Source: Aporrectodea caliginosa
Lineage: Eukaryota > Annelida > Clitellata > Crassiclitellata > Lumbricidae
NCBI GenBank assembly: GCA_020284085.1
Contig: JACEVL010000151.1
Location: 186,001-250,000 of the forward strand
DNA: 64,000 bases
Direction of reading: 5' to 3'
Position numbers and translations under genes: made by a program. Below the pieces are notes generated by a model. That model searched no databases and was not told where the DNA came from. It saw only the letters and a program-made list of their open reading frames with translations. Positions 22,201-33,930 of this stretch are shown one piece after another; position 1 is the first letter of the stretch, and each line of letters starts with the position of its first letter.

Positions 22201-24070
22201 CTACTCTCCCTGAGACAGAGTCAAAGGGGAATGGATTCTTTAGCATAAAGATTAATGCAGATAAACTGAACAAATTAGAACTGTCACGAATATTCGTATT
22301 GATGAATTTGCCCGAAGAAAAGCACGCATAGAAGCATTTCTGAATGTGAAGAATTAACGACCATTTATGATCTGCTGATGTTCTGACATTCCGAATAGGG
22401 ATGAAAGAACTTCCTAGTTGTTTTATTCTGCTCTGTAACTGGTAAATTGTTATTACTTCATATAGGCCTACATATTCGCTAATGTAAAGTACATGTATAT
22501 CATGTGAAGAAATCACATCATCACATGTAGATCGCACTAATTGATTACCAAAGTACACAATGAGCATTTTGAAATTTATTGGGCCTACATTTCCCATCTG
22601 GCTGAGACAATTACCAGCTTTGCACGGACTTGACTGTTAGCGCAGTAATGTCTGTTAGATAAAGGCGAAGATCCAATATTACTGCCATCATGCAACATTT
22701 GATTACCTTTCCAACCACTTCTGGCCATTCTGTCTTCCTTCCTTGAGAAGTCGCAAAACTGCAACGAAAAAAGTGAGACGTCTAATAACTCTCACACAAC
22801 GATCTACGTATAACCATATCATGCACAAACGAAGATTAGCGAGGACTTCAAAAAAGGCACCTTGGAATAGGTGACCGGTTTGAGCAGCCCAGGCAAACTC
22901 CATAGCTCACTTCCTTCAATGAACCTTTAAGACAGCTGGGCCCCGCCAGCAGGCCCTCATGGGGCTCAAATGGAACCCTTTTATAAAAATGTTCATAGGC
23001 ATTTTGGCAAGGTCATCCCAATGCCGGTGATTTTACAAACATGAAAGCCTTCAAAGTACTTTGAACCTAATCAACCGTTTTCCTGACGATGCGGTCAGTC
23101 AGAGTTGTGGTCATACTATTCGTATATATCAGCCAATACTTCATATTTTTAGAAAATTTCACGGCTGTCTGCATTTAAGATGTATGCCATTATATTTCAA
23201 TCTGATTGGTTCAAAAGTGGTATGAGAATTCACGCGCTCTGGACAGCTGAATGGTCAACATCTTCGTTATCGTTATCTCAAAGTTCGTAAACGGCGCACA
23301 GAAAGCGGGATCGCAGTAACACAGGCGTTTAGTCAAAACTAAATCGATAGGCAGGTAGGTTTAAAATCGGTTCTAGGTCAATATTCGAAGGGTCCGGACA
23401 GGGAGACAGTCAGACGGCTAAGGTGGATGGACATGTTTCGAATGGGGACGGCAAGAGAAGAGGCAAGGTGGGCCATCTATACCATTGGCACCCTGCTCCT
23501 TACGCTCAATTTCTTTGTTTTGTAGCTTGTAATGTACCTGGCCATATTTTGGAGACTGGTAGGCCTATAACTACATACAACCATAAACAAATTGACTTGC
23601 ATCTACAGCAAACTTACTTACTTACTTTCCCAACACCACGTGCAAAATTTATCATTGTATATACTAAATATAACTCGCTTTATCTTACCACAAAATAACA
23701 AACGCCGTTAAAAGAATAATTGTAGACTGCATTTTCATTTCTGTCCTTGCACCTGAATGAAATCACGTCCGCAAATGAATCATCTGACAAGTACTGTTAT
23801 CGAAAATATATTTCGAACGAGATCGCGATTTTAGGCGCGCCAGATGTTACGGAGGGTGGGTAAGATGTCCCATGCGCGTAAGACATGTTATCAATCACGT
23901 TGGCAACTGAAACATGTCATGACAAATTATCCAATAGACTGTGCAAGTTGAGCATATGGCATCTGGTGTAAAGATCAATTGCTCGTCATCGATCGCTCAT
24001 AAACATGTCCGCGAAACCACTGAAGCGAAACAGAATATTTGCATTTCGGGATGTATTACGAGAAGGTGCA

Positions 24071-24072
<2 letters not shown>

Positions 24073-24143
<71 letters not shown>
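24073..24143. repeat. (AT)n microsatellite
   Basis: About 35 uninterrupted AT dinucleotides. The sister copies at 34,120 and 37,360 lack it at this position. Confidence 0.95.
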
Positions 24144-24144
<1 letters not shown>

Positions 24145-24236
24145 CCTTACAAGAAAGTCGCGTGCTACATGATGTACGTCCAGGAGTACCAGTAAATAAG
24201 GAGCTGTATGGTCTTTCGATCGAGCTCCCCACATTC

Positions 24237-24330
24237 TTCCAGGCCGATGGTCGAGTGGTAAGGCGCGTCTACCTGTTCGGTAGTGGCCGTACGTCCACGG
24301 TTAAATTCTGCTTCCACTGTGAACTTATGA
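24237..24330 (+). repeat. tRNA-like (SINE-type) segment
   Basis: An A-box-like TGGTCGAGTGGTAAGGCG near 24,248 precedes a degenerate B box GGTTAAATTCTGC near 24,298. A second copy at 51,320-51,400 has the same order, and the flanks (GGAGCTGTAnGGTCTTTCG before it, AACAATACTT after it) are shared, so it is a dispersed tRNA-derived retroposon rather than a tRNA gene; no complete cloverleaf is evident. Confidence 0.5.
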
Positions 24331-24802
24331 ATCCGGGAAACCTTTTAAGTGATCTAAACGCAACAATACTTCATAGAACGTCACCTTAGTTCCCTTGTTT
24401 CCTACGAGTTTGAGTGAAGAGATTATTCACCAAAACCTATGCAGACGAATACCTCGAGTACCCGACTCAGCCGACAAAGGTTTCAACCATCGGAAAGGAA
24501 CTTAGTAATGATGAATTTGCACGAGGTAAGTGAGTGGGCCCTCTGCAGCAATCTCTTGGGGTATCGCTCAGTGAGAAGAGGGTACTTCGACGTGCTCTCG
24601 ACCAGCACGCCAACGCGCACAACTTGATCACGATCCTCATCATTATGAGGATGTGCTCCATTCAGTCCACTGAATTTAGGATTTCGGTGCGGTGCTGGTG
24701 GTGCGAGGTATGGAACGACTCTGCTTACTTGCGGGAGATCAGTTGCCCCACCTCAGGTTTTGCTGGACGCAGAAATTTTCGATCTACATCTCGATGCGAA
24801 CT

Positions 24803-24890
24803 GTTCCTTTTGCGCGCACTTCAAAGACGTGGTGTCGTGCCTTTTCAGTGTTTGGGCACTCAGGCGGAAAAACCTTCTTTCAGATCTGTG
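24803..24890 (+). pseudogene. LINE C-terminal relic (copy D)
   Basis: The most diverged of six copies of the segment encoding VPFART...AFSVVGPTTWNNLPSDLR. Here the reading reads NCSFCAHF / LFSVWAL in a shifted frame. It is fixed in the long repeat unit. Confidence 0.5.
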
Positions 24891-25140
24891 TGATCCTTTA
24901 ACAAGGACTTCTGCATACACCTTTTACAAGCTCTTTAAAAACTGTTCATTATTGACGGAGTAAGTTTTTGAAGTGACGCTCAATAGGTGCATTGAATGAA
25001 TGAAGGAATTAATGAATGATTCTACAGCAGTTTCCGATTGGACATGCAGTGTTTCTTCACATAATTATAATCAATACACTACTTTCTGCATCAGACGAAC
25101 TAATTTGCATGTTTTACATAACATGGCACATTCTATACGG

Positions 25141-25398
25141 CAGTGCTTTTTTTCTAGAAAAAGGTTCCGGAACTCAACAAAATTAATTCAGAACAATTAT
25201 AGGGGCATATTTTATGCTAATATTTATGTTTCATTATATCAGTATCAATAAACACTGAAAGCACTTACATTAAATTAAAGTATATAAATAATTTTATATA
25301 ATTTTTTATTAAAAATTTAAATTAGCTAAATTATTATTTAATAGTTGAAAAAGGTACCGGAACGCCGTTCCGGACCGCTCCGGCTGAAAAAAGCACTG
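25141..25398. mobile_element. hAT-type MITE (258 bp)
   Basis: The TIRs are CAGTGCTTTTTTTC and, inverted at the right, CAGTGCTTTTTTCAG. Subterminal GGTTCCGGAAC and GGTACCGGAACG occur at the two ends. Flanks CTATACGG and CTATATAT are an eroded TSD at best. The interior is AT-rich with no frame. Confidence 0.65.
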
Positions 25399-26485
25399 CT
25401 ATATATGCGGTATAGAGTATAGAGTATAGAGTATAGACCATGAAAGAATATCGCGAGAGTAGTGCTGCTGCGGTGCTGCCGCAGTGAAATCGTGAAAGGA
25501 TTCCATGTCAGCAGCAGTTCCATGGCCATTAGGTGGGAACCATAGGGGCTCTGTTCTAGTCCCATATGTGATTATGGGTCCTACATGGGCTGCTCATGTG
25601 TAGGCAGCAGGTGACGAAGAAGAGGAGAAAACGGAGGAAGCTGACAGCAACTTGAGACACACTAGTTTGAACAAGGATAGCCCTTGTTCTGCGAAATTTC
25701 ACCTTGCTTGCGCTGTTCATGAAACCTCAAGTCGTATGTAATATTATTTTATGCTGTTGCCTATCCGTGTTTGAATGGTGCATGCTGTATTATAATATGT
25801 TGAAAGGGGGATAAACTCTCTGTTGCATTTACCAGTATTTGCCTTTCTGTTCTATAAGCGACACTGTAGTTTTTAAGTGTGATTACACAGAAAACTGTAG
25901 CAATTATCTGCGAATTATCTGTTTGTTCACTTTCAATTGTTTGCCCAGCGACTTCCATCTGTCAACTTCATTTCTCAATCGTTCACCTAGTGGGCGTTCA
26001 ACAAAAGGTCTTTTAAAATTGGTCGAATACTGGGAACATTTGCTAGATAACATGATAGTCCTACTACAGTGTGAATCACCAAAGTTATTTTAACTCTTAA
26101 ATTACGCATAAATGTAATACTCAGATTCTTGTTGATTTTTAGACTTTTCATTAGTTTTAAATCAAGACCAGACAAACTTTAAAATTTCAATTATAAGACT
26201 CCTGTTGCTAAGATATTCTGAATAACATATGAAAGGAAAAATACCAGTTGCCGAAAGTAGAACTAAGAGCTTGAGGTTATTTGCTGGTTTCACGTAAAAC
26301 TTTCTAACCAGAAACAATTTTTCTGTAAAATCATTACTTAAGCGTCAAGCATTGCACAAAGTTAATACAGAAAATGCCCAGCAGCCCAGTGTTCTGGGTT
26401 TTAAATATAGAAAATGAATAAAAGCAAAGCAATTCTGTCCATTTTCTTTAACGGAAAAGATGTTTCTTATGGAAGTACACATATT

Positions 26486-28047
26486 CTGCCCTCAAAAGCC
26501 AAAACGCAGTAACTCGGAAAACCAATATTTTGCACAAAGTTGATTTGATAAAGTTTATTAGAAAAATCTCGGAATTTATACATTCAATCTAAAAACTATT
26601 TACACCATAAATTGTATTAAATTTGGTGTTATTTCATGTTGGGAATTTTTTTTATAATATAAGTGATTATCGATATAAATACTCAAAAATCGCTTGTACT
26701 GCGTTTTGGCTTTGCATTTCCATGCGAATTGAACTAGTCAATACACATAACTGCGTTTTGGCTTACCAATTTTATTCAGTGTGAAGTGGTAATAAGGATT
26801 GCACTTAAAACTTATACTGTTACAATTAACTTTGTTTTAAATTGAACAACTTGAACAACAGTTTTAATTTGAACAACAATTAATAAAAAAGTATAGCAAA
26901 ACAATCACATTGAAAACTATAAAAATTGAACATTGCACTCTTATTACATTTTGTCATGAAAATTATAGGTCATTCACTGCTGCTTTACACAATTATTTAA
27001 TGACAGAATATAATGTTTTCAAAAACAATGTTGAGCAAATTAATTTTGGAAAAAAAATGATATAGGCCTAATAAAAAATCTCTTTGTAACAAATTCCATG
27101 CCATAAATCTCTTAGCGAAAGCTCTCATTCAATTATTGTAACACAACAGGTAATTTAAACAAAAGGTTCTGTAACATGCCTACAATTCAATTTACGCTAC
27201 TACTTAGAGTAAAATATCTTAAAACGTAATATAATATATTTTAAGAAAAAACCTAAACATGCAGTAGCCATCTGTCCTATCCGTGTATTACTTCTTGGAG
27301 CAGGGGTGCTTAATGCGCATTCTATAATTAGGCTAGTAGATGTGGAGTGTGACCTGGATACCAAACTTTTAAATTGATCAAGAGATAGCCTATTGGTAAC
27401 TGCATTGTTGGACAGATTACTGAAAATAGGGCGTCTGTAACATGCCTAATATTCTATTAACGCTACTAATTTGAGTAAAATATCTTAAAAACGTCATATA
27501 AAATCTAAACATTTAGTAGCCATCTGTTTTTCCGTGTATTAGTCACACCCACGTATCAGCGATAACAGCATCGTGAAAAAATATATAAAATATTCACTAG
27601 ACTTTTATTTATGTAATTATAATTTATGACTAACATTTAAAAACGTTTAACAATTTAAAACTTTTACAATTAAAACGCTTTATTTAACGTACTTCAGATT
27701 AATTCGAATCGATAAATTGCTTTCAGTTCGTTATTTCTAAAAAAAACCGGAAATAGAATGCCTAAACGCGGACTTATTACAAAGCCATAACGCAGCACTG
27801 CGTTTTGGCTTGGTATTCGTTCGTAAGAGCAGCAGAATTTTGTAGTTATAACGCAGTACTATGTTTTGGCTTGGCATCGAGTGAAAAATATCCGACTTAC
27901 TGCATTTTGGCAACACTAAATCTCGGAAACCAGTGATAATTCAGCTTCGACAATTTTTTAACATGAAGATAGTTACATCTTAAGTGCAAAAATGAAAAAA
28001 AGTGAAACATTTTTTTCCAGTTACTGCGTTTTGGCTTTGTAGGGCAG
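26486..28047. mobile_element. DNA transposon with ~30-bp TIRs and internally repeated TIR motif
   Basis: The left end begins CTGCCCTCAAAAGCCAAAAC (then GCAGTAACT) and the right end, inverted, CTGCCCTACAAAGCCAAAAC (then GCAGTAACT), so the TIRs pair over about 28 bp with two mismatches. Copies A (about 230) and B (about 40,935) continue through this point without it. The core CTGCGTTTTGGC also occurs inside at about 26,698, 26,752, 27,796 and, with a mismatch, near 27,853 and 27,897. An internal direct duplication of about 110 bp links 27,172-27,300 with 27,437-27,545. No frame is present; the superfamily is unknown and the TSD is unclear (ATATT/TATAAT). Confidence 0.75.
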
Positions 28048-29793
28048 TATAATATGGTAAGTCCTAATGTTCAAAACTTTCAGGATTTTCATAAGGTACA
28101 AACATGGCTACCATTTAATTTTTCATCTGCATGTCTTAATCCAATAACATCCTTTCAGTTACACTGCGTATTATCACTACAGAAATAGAAACGTTGTAGA
28201 GAGATGGTTATCCTGGTTTCTCTGGTTCAAGGTCAGAGTTACCCAACACTTGGTGTCAAAGAAACCACGCCATCGTCGACGAAAATTAGCACGCGTCTTG
28301 GGGCCCAATCCATTCCAGCTAAGCCGCGGGTGTTTATCCGAAATTCAACCTGACACACATAAATATTTATATAAATACCAAATTATTATTGGTAAAATTA
28401 AGGATATGAAAGTCTAAAACAGTCAAAGAAACGAATGTGAGACTTCAAATTCTGCGGAGCTCTGTCGTCTTGGCCTCCGTACGAGACTATGCGAAAAGGT
28501 ATATGGGCTTCCAAAGGCGATGGACGCGCGTCTGCAGCCGGGTAATTCGCGTCAAGGCAAAGAACTTACGCTGGTATTCAGAATGACCTCGACCATTAGT
28601 TACATGGTGGCGCTTCTGTCTAGAGAATAGTTGACGACGAATGCCTCTTCTGTGTACACCCGGTGGTTCATGGAATAGCCGGACATACGTCATCTTCCAC
28701 CAATGAGGGACTGACTATTGAGCGGAGGTTTGACGTGTGCTGCGAGCGCCACTGTGCAACGTCGCTCCACACTATCGATACCGCTTTGTCTACAGACTGT
28801 AAAGAGTCTAAAGACTCTGAACATTTGGCCATCTGTCAACTATATGGGTGGTGGTCATCCGTTGGTTGGGCTACAGGCATGTGCTTGAATGGTCTCGCCA
28901 AGTGCGACTCACATTTCTTTGCTTGCCAGTGACATTTCTGCTCTTTATGACATCTAGCACCATTAAGCCTAGCACATGTAGGCAGTGCTGCTATAGTAAT
29001 TAGTGTAAAGATAATACCTGCATACATACATGCATACAAATATTCATATATTCCTGTATAAATACATACATATTCTATCAGTCACTGCAACCTACAGAAA
29101 GAATAATGTTTCTACGACGAGTGATTGCATGCATTTTGTTTTTAAGCCACTCTTTAACATCCGTAAAGTCGCCTTTTAGGCAAACTGTGAGCAACAGCAT
29201 GCTGCATGCATACATTGCATAGGCCTATTCAACGTATTATTGTTTAATTTAGAAAAAAGTTAAAATATTCATTGAACCATCTACAAAACTGTTTCGAATA
29301 GGATCAAAGCAAATGTTCAGACACGTCAACAATTTACAAAGGAATTATAATTCTCACATAACAATCTGGCCTGTCTTGGAGAATCTGTGATTTAGCTTCT
29401 TCTGGATCCTGAAATAAGAAAAAAGACAATATTTCACAGGCTATAATGAATCGTTGATAGCCACTCATGACGGCGTCTTTAAATGATCGTTATTAAGTTA
29501 AGCCGCCGCTAACTGCCTTCGCCGCCACCGCCAACCGCTAAGACCTCAGCTCGCAAGAAGTCGCTTAGCTATCGACTACTAGGCTACTCTCCCTGATAGA
29601 GAGTCACAGAGAAAGGAATACTTTAGCATAAAGATGAATGCAGAAAAAATGAATAATTATATTAGAACGGTAGCGAATATTCCTATTGATGAATTTGTCT
29701 AAAGAAAACCATTTCTGAATGTGAAGAAGCGATGGCCATTGATGATCTGCAGATGTTCTGGCATTCCGAATACAGAATATAAAAACGATCTAG

Positions 29794-30160
29794 TTGTTTC
29801 ATTCTGCTCTGTAACTAGTAAATTGTAATTACATCACATTAAGATGTGGTACTGTTAAGGACGTGCATATAATGTACATAAATCACATCATCACATGTAG
29901 ATCGCAAATTACCAATTGTTTCATTCTGCTCTGTAACTAGTAAATTGTAATTACATCACATTAAGATGTGGTACTGTTAAGGACGTGCATATAATGTACA
30001 TAAATCACATCATCACATGTAAATCGCAAATTACCAATTGTTTCATTCTGCTCTGTAACTAGTAAATTGTAATTACATCACATTAAGATGTGGTACTGTT
30101 AAGGACGTGCATATAATGTACATAAATCACATCATCACATGTAGATCGCAAATTACCAAA
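29794..30160. repeat. 122-bp tandem repeat, about three copies
   Basis: A unit from TTTCATTCTGCTCTGTAACT to ATCGCAAATTACCAATTG repeats at intervals of 122 bp (matching bases at 29,800, 29,922 and 30,044), with nearly no divergence. Copy D has a single diverged unit at 22,420-22,545, so the expansion is recent and private to copy C. Confidence 0.9.
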
Positions 30161-31083
30161 ATACTTAATGAGCAGTTTGAAATTAATGGGGCCTACATTT
30201 CCCACCTCGCTTAAACAATTTCCAGCTTTGCAGGAGCCTGACTGTTTGCGCAGAAAATGTCTGTTAGATAAAGGAGAAGAACCAATATTACGGCCATCAT
30301 GCAACATTTGATTACCTTTCCAACCAGCTCCGGCCATGAATACTTTCCCTGAGACACCACCGGCCACTGAAACTGCGCGGTAACACTGTAATGAAAAAAC
30401 GAAACGTCTAAATTACTGTCACGCAACGATCTTCGTATAGCCATATCATGCACAATCGAAGATTCGCGAGGACTTCGAAAGCAGCATATTGCAATAGGTG
30501 ACCGGTTTGAGCAACCCAGGCTAACTCTATAGCTCACTTCCTTCACTGGACCTTTAAGACACAGGGCCCAGCCAGCATGCCCTCATGGGGTTGAAATGGG
30601 ACCTTTCTATATAGGGGTCCCGTCAAATGTTCATACTGTAGGCATGTTGGCAAGGTCATATGAATGCTGATGGGTTAACATTCAACAAACATCAAAGCCT
30701 TCAACGTACTTTGAACACAATCACCACTGAATCACCCGTGTTCCGGACGGTGCTTTAGGTATAGGCAATATAGGCGGCTGCCTAGAGCGGCACTTTTCAA
30801 GGGGCGGCAAATTCCGGAAAATACATGATGGTCACTTCCGTCAAAAAGAGGTCATTTATGAGTAAAGGGCGGCATTTTTGCCCTTGGCTATAGCACAGAG
30901 CTGTCAATGACTGTCAAAGGCCGCCCCTGCAATCAGATGTTTGGTAGGCCAATAACTACATACAACTAAAAACTAAATGACTTGCATCTACTGCAAACTT
31001 ACTTACTTAGGCCTACTTACACATCATCGCGAGCAAAATTATCATTGTATTACTAAATATAACTCGCTTCATTTTACCACAAA

Positions 31084-32624
31084 CAGTGGCGTAACTAGAG
31101 TCAAAATCGAACCCGGGCAGCTGCGCAGACCAACTCAACATTAGCCTAATCATAATTTTAAGTAGTAATTGGTAGATATCATATCACCCTGCCAATACCC
31201 CTTCTCCGTCTCTCCATTAGTCTCTCCTTCCGCCTCTACCTCTCCCACTCCACTCCACTCCACTTCTCCTCTCCCTCCGCCACCTCTCCTCCTCTTTCCC
31301 TCTGCTCCTTCTGACTGTGGCGAAGGATTGAACGTACCGAGGACGAAAAGAAATCTTGCGACCTCTAGTGTTGACAACCCGCTGGATGGGCCAGTCCTGC
31401 CACATCCCCTACTGACACATTTCCTTCCCTCCTCCTCCCTTCCCTTCTCCTCCACCTGGGGCCAGGCTAGCCACACTCGGCGCTCGTGTGTGGCTGACCC
31501 ATGGGGCTCCGACGAAACGCCGCACACCGGCACACGGACACCACGCAGGGTCCCACACTTTTTATATTAAATGTAATAATTCACTGACTATATCATTTCA
31601 ACATTTTGCTACCAGATAAAAAATATTAACATTGTTACTTAGACTACGCAAATGTTAACCAATTTGCAGCCAGTTAAGATAATCATAGTTCAAACATGTG
31701 GATTGTAGGCCATAAAGAATACTAAGCCACTAACAAAATAGGCCTAAACTTAGAAGATGCCAGATTGGGAGAGTCAGCATCTGTAACTAAGTGTCCAATT
31801 ATATAAATGACACCTCATGAACAAATGACATTAATTGTTCATGTATGAAACGATGCTGAGAATAATAAGATTAAGGTTAATTTAATTAGTTCTCGATATA
31901 GTTAAAGCAGCAAGCGCCGTGTCTGATCACTACTGTGTTTGAATTTAATTATATTATACTCAAACACAGCAAAATTAATATAATTCTGCAGTGACCCGGG
32001 AAGTGTACAAACACACAAGGACTTTATGATTCTACTCCATGCCTATCCCCTCAGCCAAAGACCTCTGGATATTATCTTTTATCAAGAGGTCCGTACCTCA
32101 GCCTATATTTAAAGTTCATGCAAAGTCCAAGCAGTGCATAGTTGGAATTGGAATGTGAAACATAATCCTACTGGCATTACCCACAAATATCTTAAAATTG
32201 TTTAGAATTACTGAGTGCGGGGGTTCAGAGATAGCGATAAGAGACAGACCGTAGAGAGCGAAGAGACAGGTGAGATGGACAGAGAGGCATAGAGATCGTA
32301 GAGAGACAGGGACAGACAGAGACAGTCAGAGAAGGAGAGAGGCAGATAGACCGGGAGAGAGGAGAGACAGAGACAGTCAGAGAAGGAGAGAGGCAGATAG
32401 ACCGGGAGAGAGGAGAGACAGTCAGAGAAGGAGAGAGGAAGATAGACCGGGAGAGAGGAGAGACAGAGACAATCAGAGAAGGAGAGAGGAAGATAGACCG
32501 GGAGAGAGGAGAGACAGAGACAGACAGAGAAGGAGAGAGAGAGAGACTCTGCTTGCACAACCCGGGCAGAATTAATTTGAACCCGGGCAGTGCCCATAAT
32601 TGCCCGGGCGTGGCTACGCCACTG
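31084..32624. mobile_element. hAT-like non-autonomous element, 1,541 bp
   Basis: The TIRs are CAGTGGCGTAACTAG and, inverted at the right end, CAGTGGCGTAGCCACG, with AACCCGGGCAG motifs repeated near both ends. The TSD is a perfect 8-bp ACCACAAA (31,076-31,083 and 32,625-32,632). The interior has a pyrimidine-rich tract (31,190-31,560), AT-rich unique sequence and a purine-rich minisatellite. Long frames over the low-complexity tracts on both strands are artefacts; no transposase is seen. Confidence 0.85.
32270..32560 (+). repeat. Purine-rich minisatellite
   Basis: About five units of CAGTCAGAGAAGGAGAGAGG followed by (C/A)AGATAGACCGGGAGAGAGGAGA, with unit length alternating by an 8-bp GACAGAGA step. 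It lies inside the hAT-like element and opens spurious frames on both strands. Confidence 0.85.
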
Positions 32625-33331
32625 ACCACAAAACAGTAAACGCCGATAATAGAATAATTATTGTAGACTGCATTTTCATTTCTGTCTTTGCACCTGAATG
32701 AAATCAAGTCCGCAACTGAATCACTTGACAAGTTATCCAAAATATATTTCGAATGAGATCGCGATAGAGAAAGAACGCATCGGCTGTTAGGGGAGGGTGG
32801 ACAGGATTATCGACGTATATTAGGGCAAGGTGTCCCATGCGGGTAAGACATGTTATCAATCACGTTGGCAACTTAAACACTTGACAAGTTATCGAAAATA
32901 TATTTCAAATGATTTCGTCTTTATGGACGCGTCAGCTGTTAGGGGAGCGTGGACAGGATATCCCATGCTGGTAAGACATGCTACGATACGTGTGGTGAAG
33001 TGGTGTTGTCTATACCGGTAGCTTGTTGATGCAGTCTAAGTCTAGAGTTATCATCAAACTGACTCCAACGAAAACGTCTAGAGTTATCATCAAACTGACT
33101 CCAACGAAAACTTAGCGACTTAAGAGTCGTTTTTAAAATGTTCAAACGTTTGTTAAGTATATTTTATAAATATTTTGATCACGATAATTGCTTTATTCAC
33201 CCATTACGATACTGTTTCGTGTAATTTCGAGAACAATTCAGAAGGTATCTTTGTTTTGAATAACTATAATATTATATATATATATACACATGATGAGAGA
33301 TATTACAGCCATTAACCTGTACTAATAATTC

Positions 33332-33596
33332 TACAACAAACAGTGCTAAGAGCAAAGTTGAGGTTCTTTGGTCATGTCATGCGATCAGATGGATTGGAAA
33401 AGGAAATGATGTTAGCACATGGAGAGGGAAGGAGAAAACAAGGACGACCAAGGAAAAAGTGGATGGACGAGATACATGAAACAACTGGAATGAATTTGGC
33501 AGAACTGAGAGATGCGACGGCGGACAGAGGGAAATGGAGAGGCTTGATCATGACGGTCGCTAGAGTTCAAGGAACTGACAGCACAAGGTAACAAGG
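33332..33596 (+). pseudogene. RTE-like LINE, extreme 3' end insertion
   Basis: The frame encodes KLRFFGHVMRSDGLEKEMML, then GRRKQGRPRKKWMDEI and TTGMNLAELRDATADR, the C-terminal tail of RTE-like ORFs, followed by a short ACAAGGTA tail. TAATAATTC flanks both sides perfectly (33,323-33,331 and 33,597-33,605). Sister copies at 36,845 and 44,790 are empty. It is a severe 5' truncation of 265 bp from the same broad family as 9,624-10,163, but from the part of the ORF missing there. Confidence 0.9.
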
Positions 33597-33824
33597 TAAT
33601 AATTCAGAAATGTATGCTAGCAACATGCATTGGGGCAAAACGTTCCGGGTAAGACGTTCGGGGTACGTTTTGGCCCAAAAGATTATTTAATTTGCTTGAT
33701 GAATTTTGGATTTCGGTCTGGATCTGGTGGTGCCAATTAGGGAGAACCCCTGCCTACTTGCGGGAGCTCTGTTGGGCCACTTTATGTTTGGTTGGCCTCT
33801 GAAATCTTCGTTCTGCATCTCGAG

Positions 33825-33930
33825 GTGAACTTGTTGTTACCTTTGCGCGCACTTCAAAGGCGCAACATCGTGCCTTTTCAGTGGCTGGGCCGACCACGTG
33901 GAACGACCTTCCTTCAGATCTGCGTGTCCT
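33825..33930 (+). pseudogene. LINE C-terminal relic (copy C)
   Basis: Encodes the pattern FARTSKAQHRAFSVAGPTTWNDLPSDLR, part of the repeat unit. Compare 4,087, 37,070, 43,980 and 45,028. Confidence 0.65.

Larger units (their letters stand above)
20060..25000. repeat. Long low-copy repeat unit, copy D (partial)
   Basis: Segments near 20,090-20,500 align with 26,060-26,450 and 40,540-40,900. The stretch 22,180-22,930 aligns with 29,540-30,560, 23,560-23,960 with 30,940-31,080 plus 32,630-32,900, and 23,950-24,070 with the block around 33,980. Copy D is the most diverged. The part at 20,780-21,200 does not obviously match the other copies, apart from a short inverted similarity of 20,990-21,080 to 11,690-11,770. 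Confidence 0.6.

Noticed and set aside
24061..24144. Possible promoter or origin-like AT tract
   Set aside because: A plain AT microsatellite with no associated element.
29881..30160. CRISPR-like array of three repeats
   Set aside because: The repeats are contiguous 122-bp units without spacers, in a eukaryotic context.
30775..30935. Small element ending GGCCGCCCCTG in copy C
   Set aside because: The right end is hAT-like (CAGGGGCGG inverted), but the left end does not form a clear TIR and no TSD was found.
31150..31570. Frames of about 130 codons on both strands
   Set aside because: Both arise from a pyrimidine-rich low-complexity tract inside a hAT-like element; composition is Pro/Ser or Gly/Glu only.
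32208..32740. 129- and 171-codon minus frames and a 101-codon plus frame
   Set aside because: Produced by a purine minisatellite; repeated SLPVYLPLSFSD and RRREADRPGERRD phases reflect the DNA repeat, not a protein.
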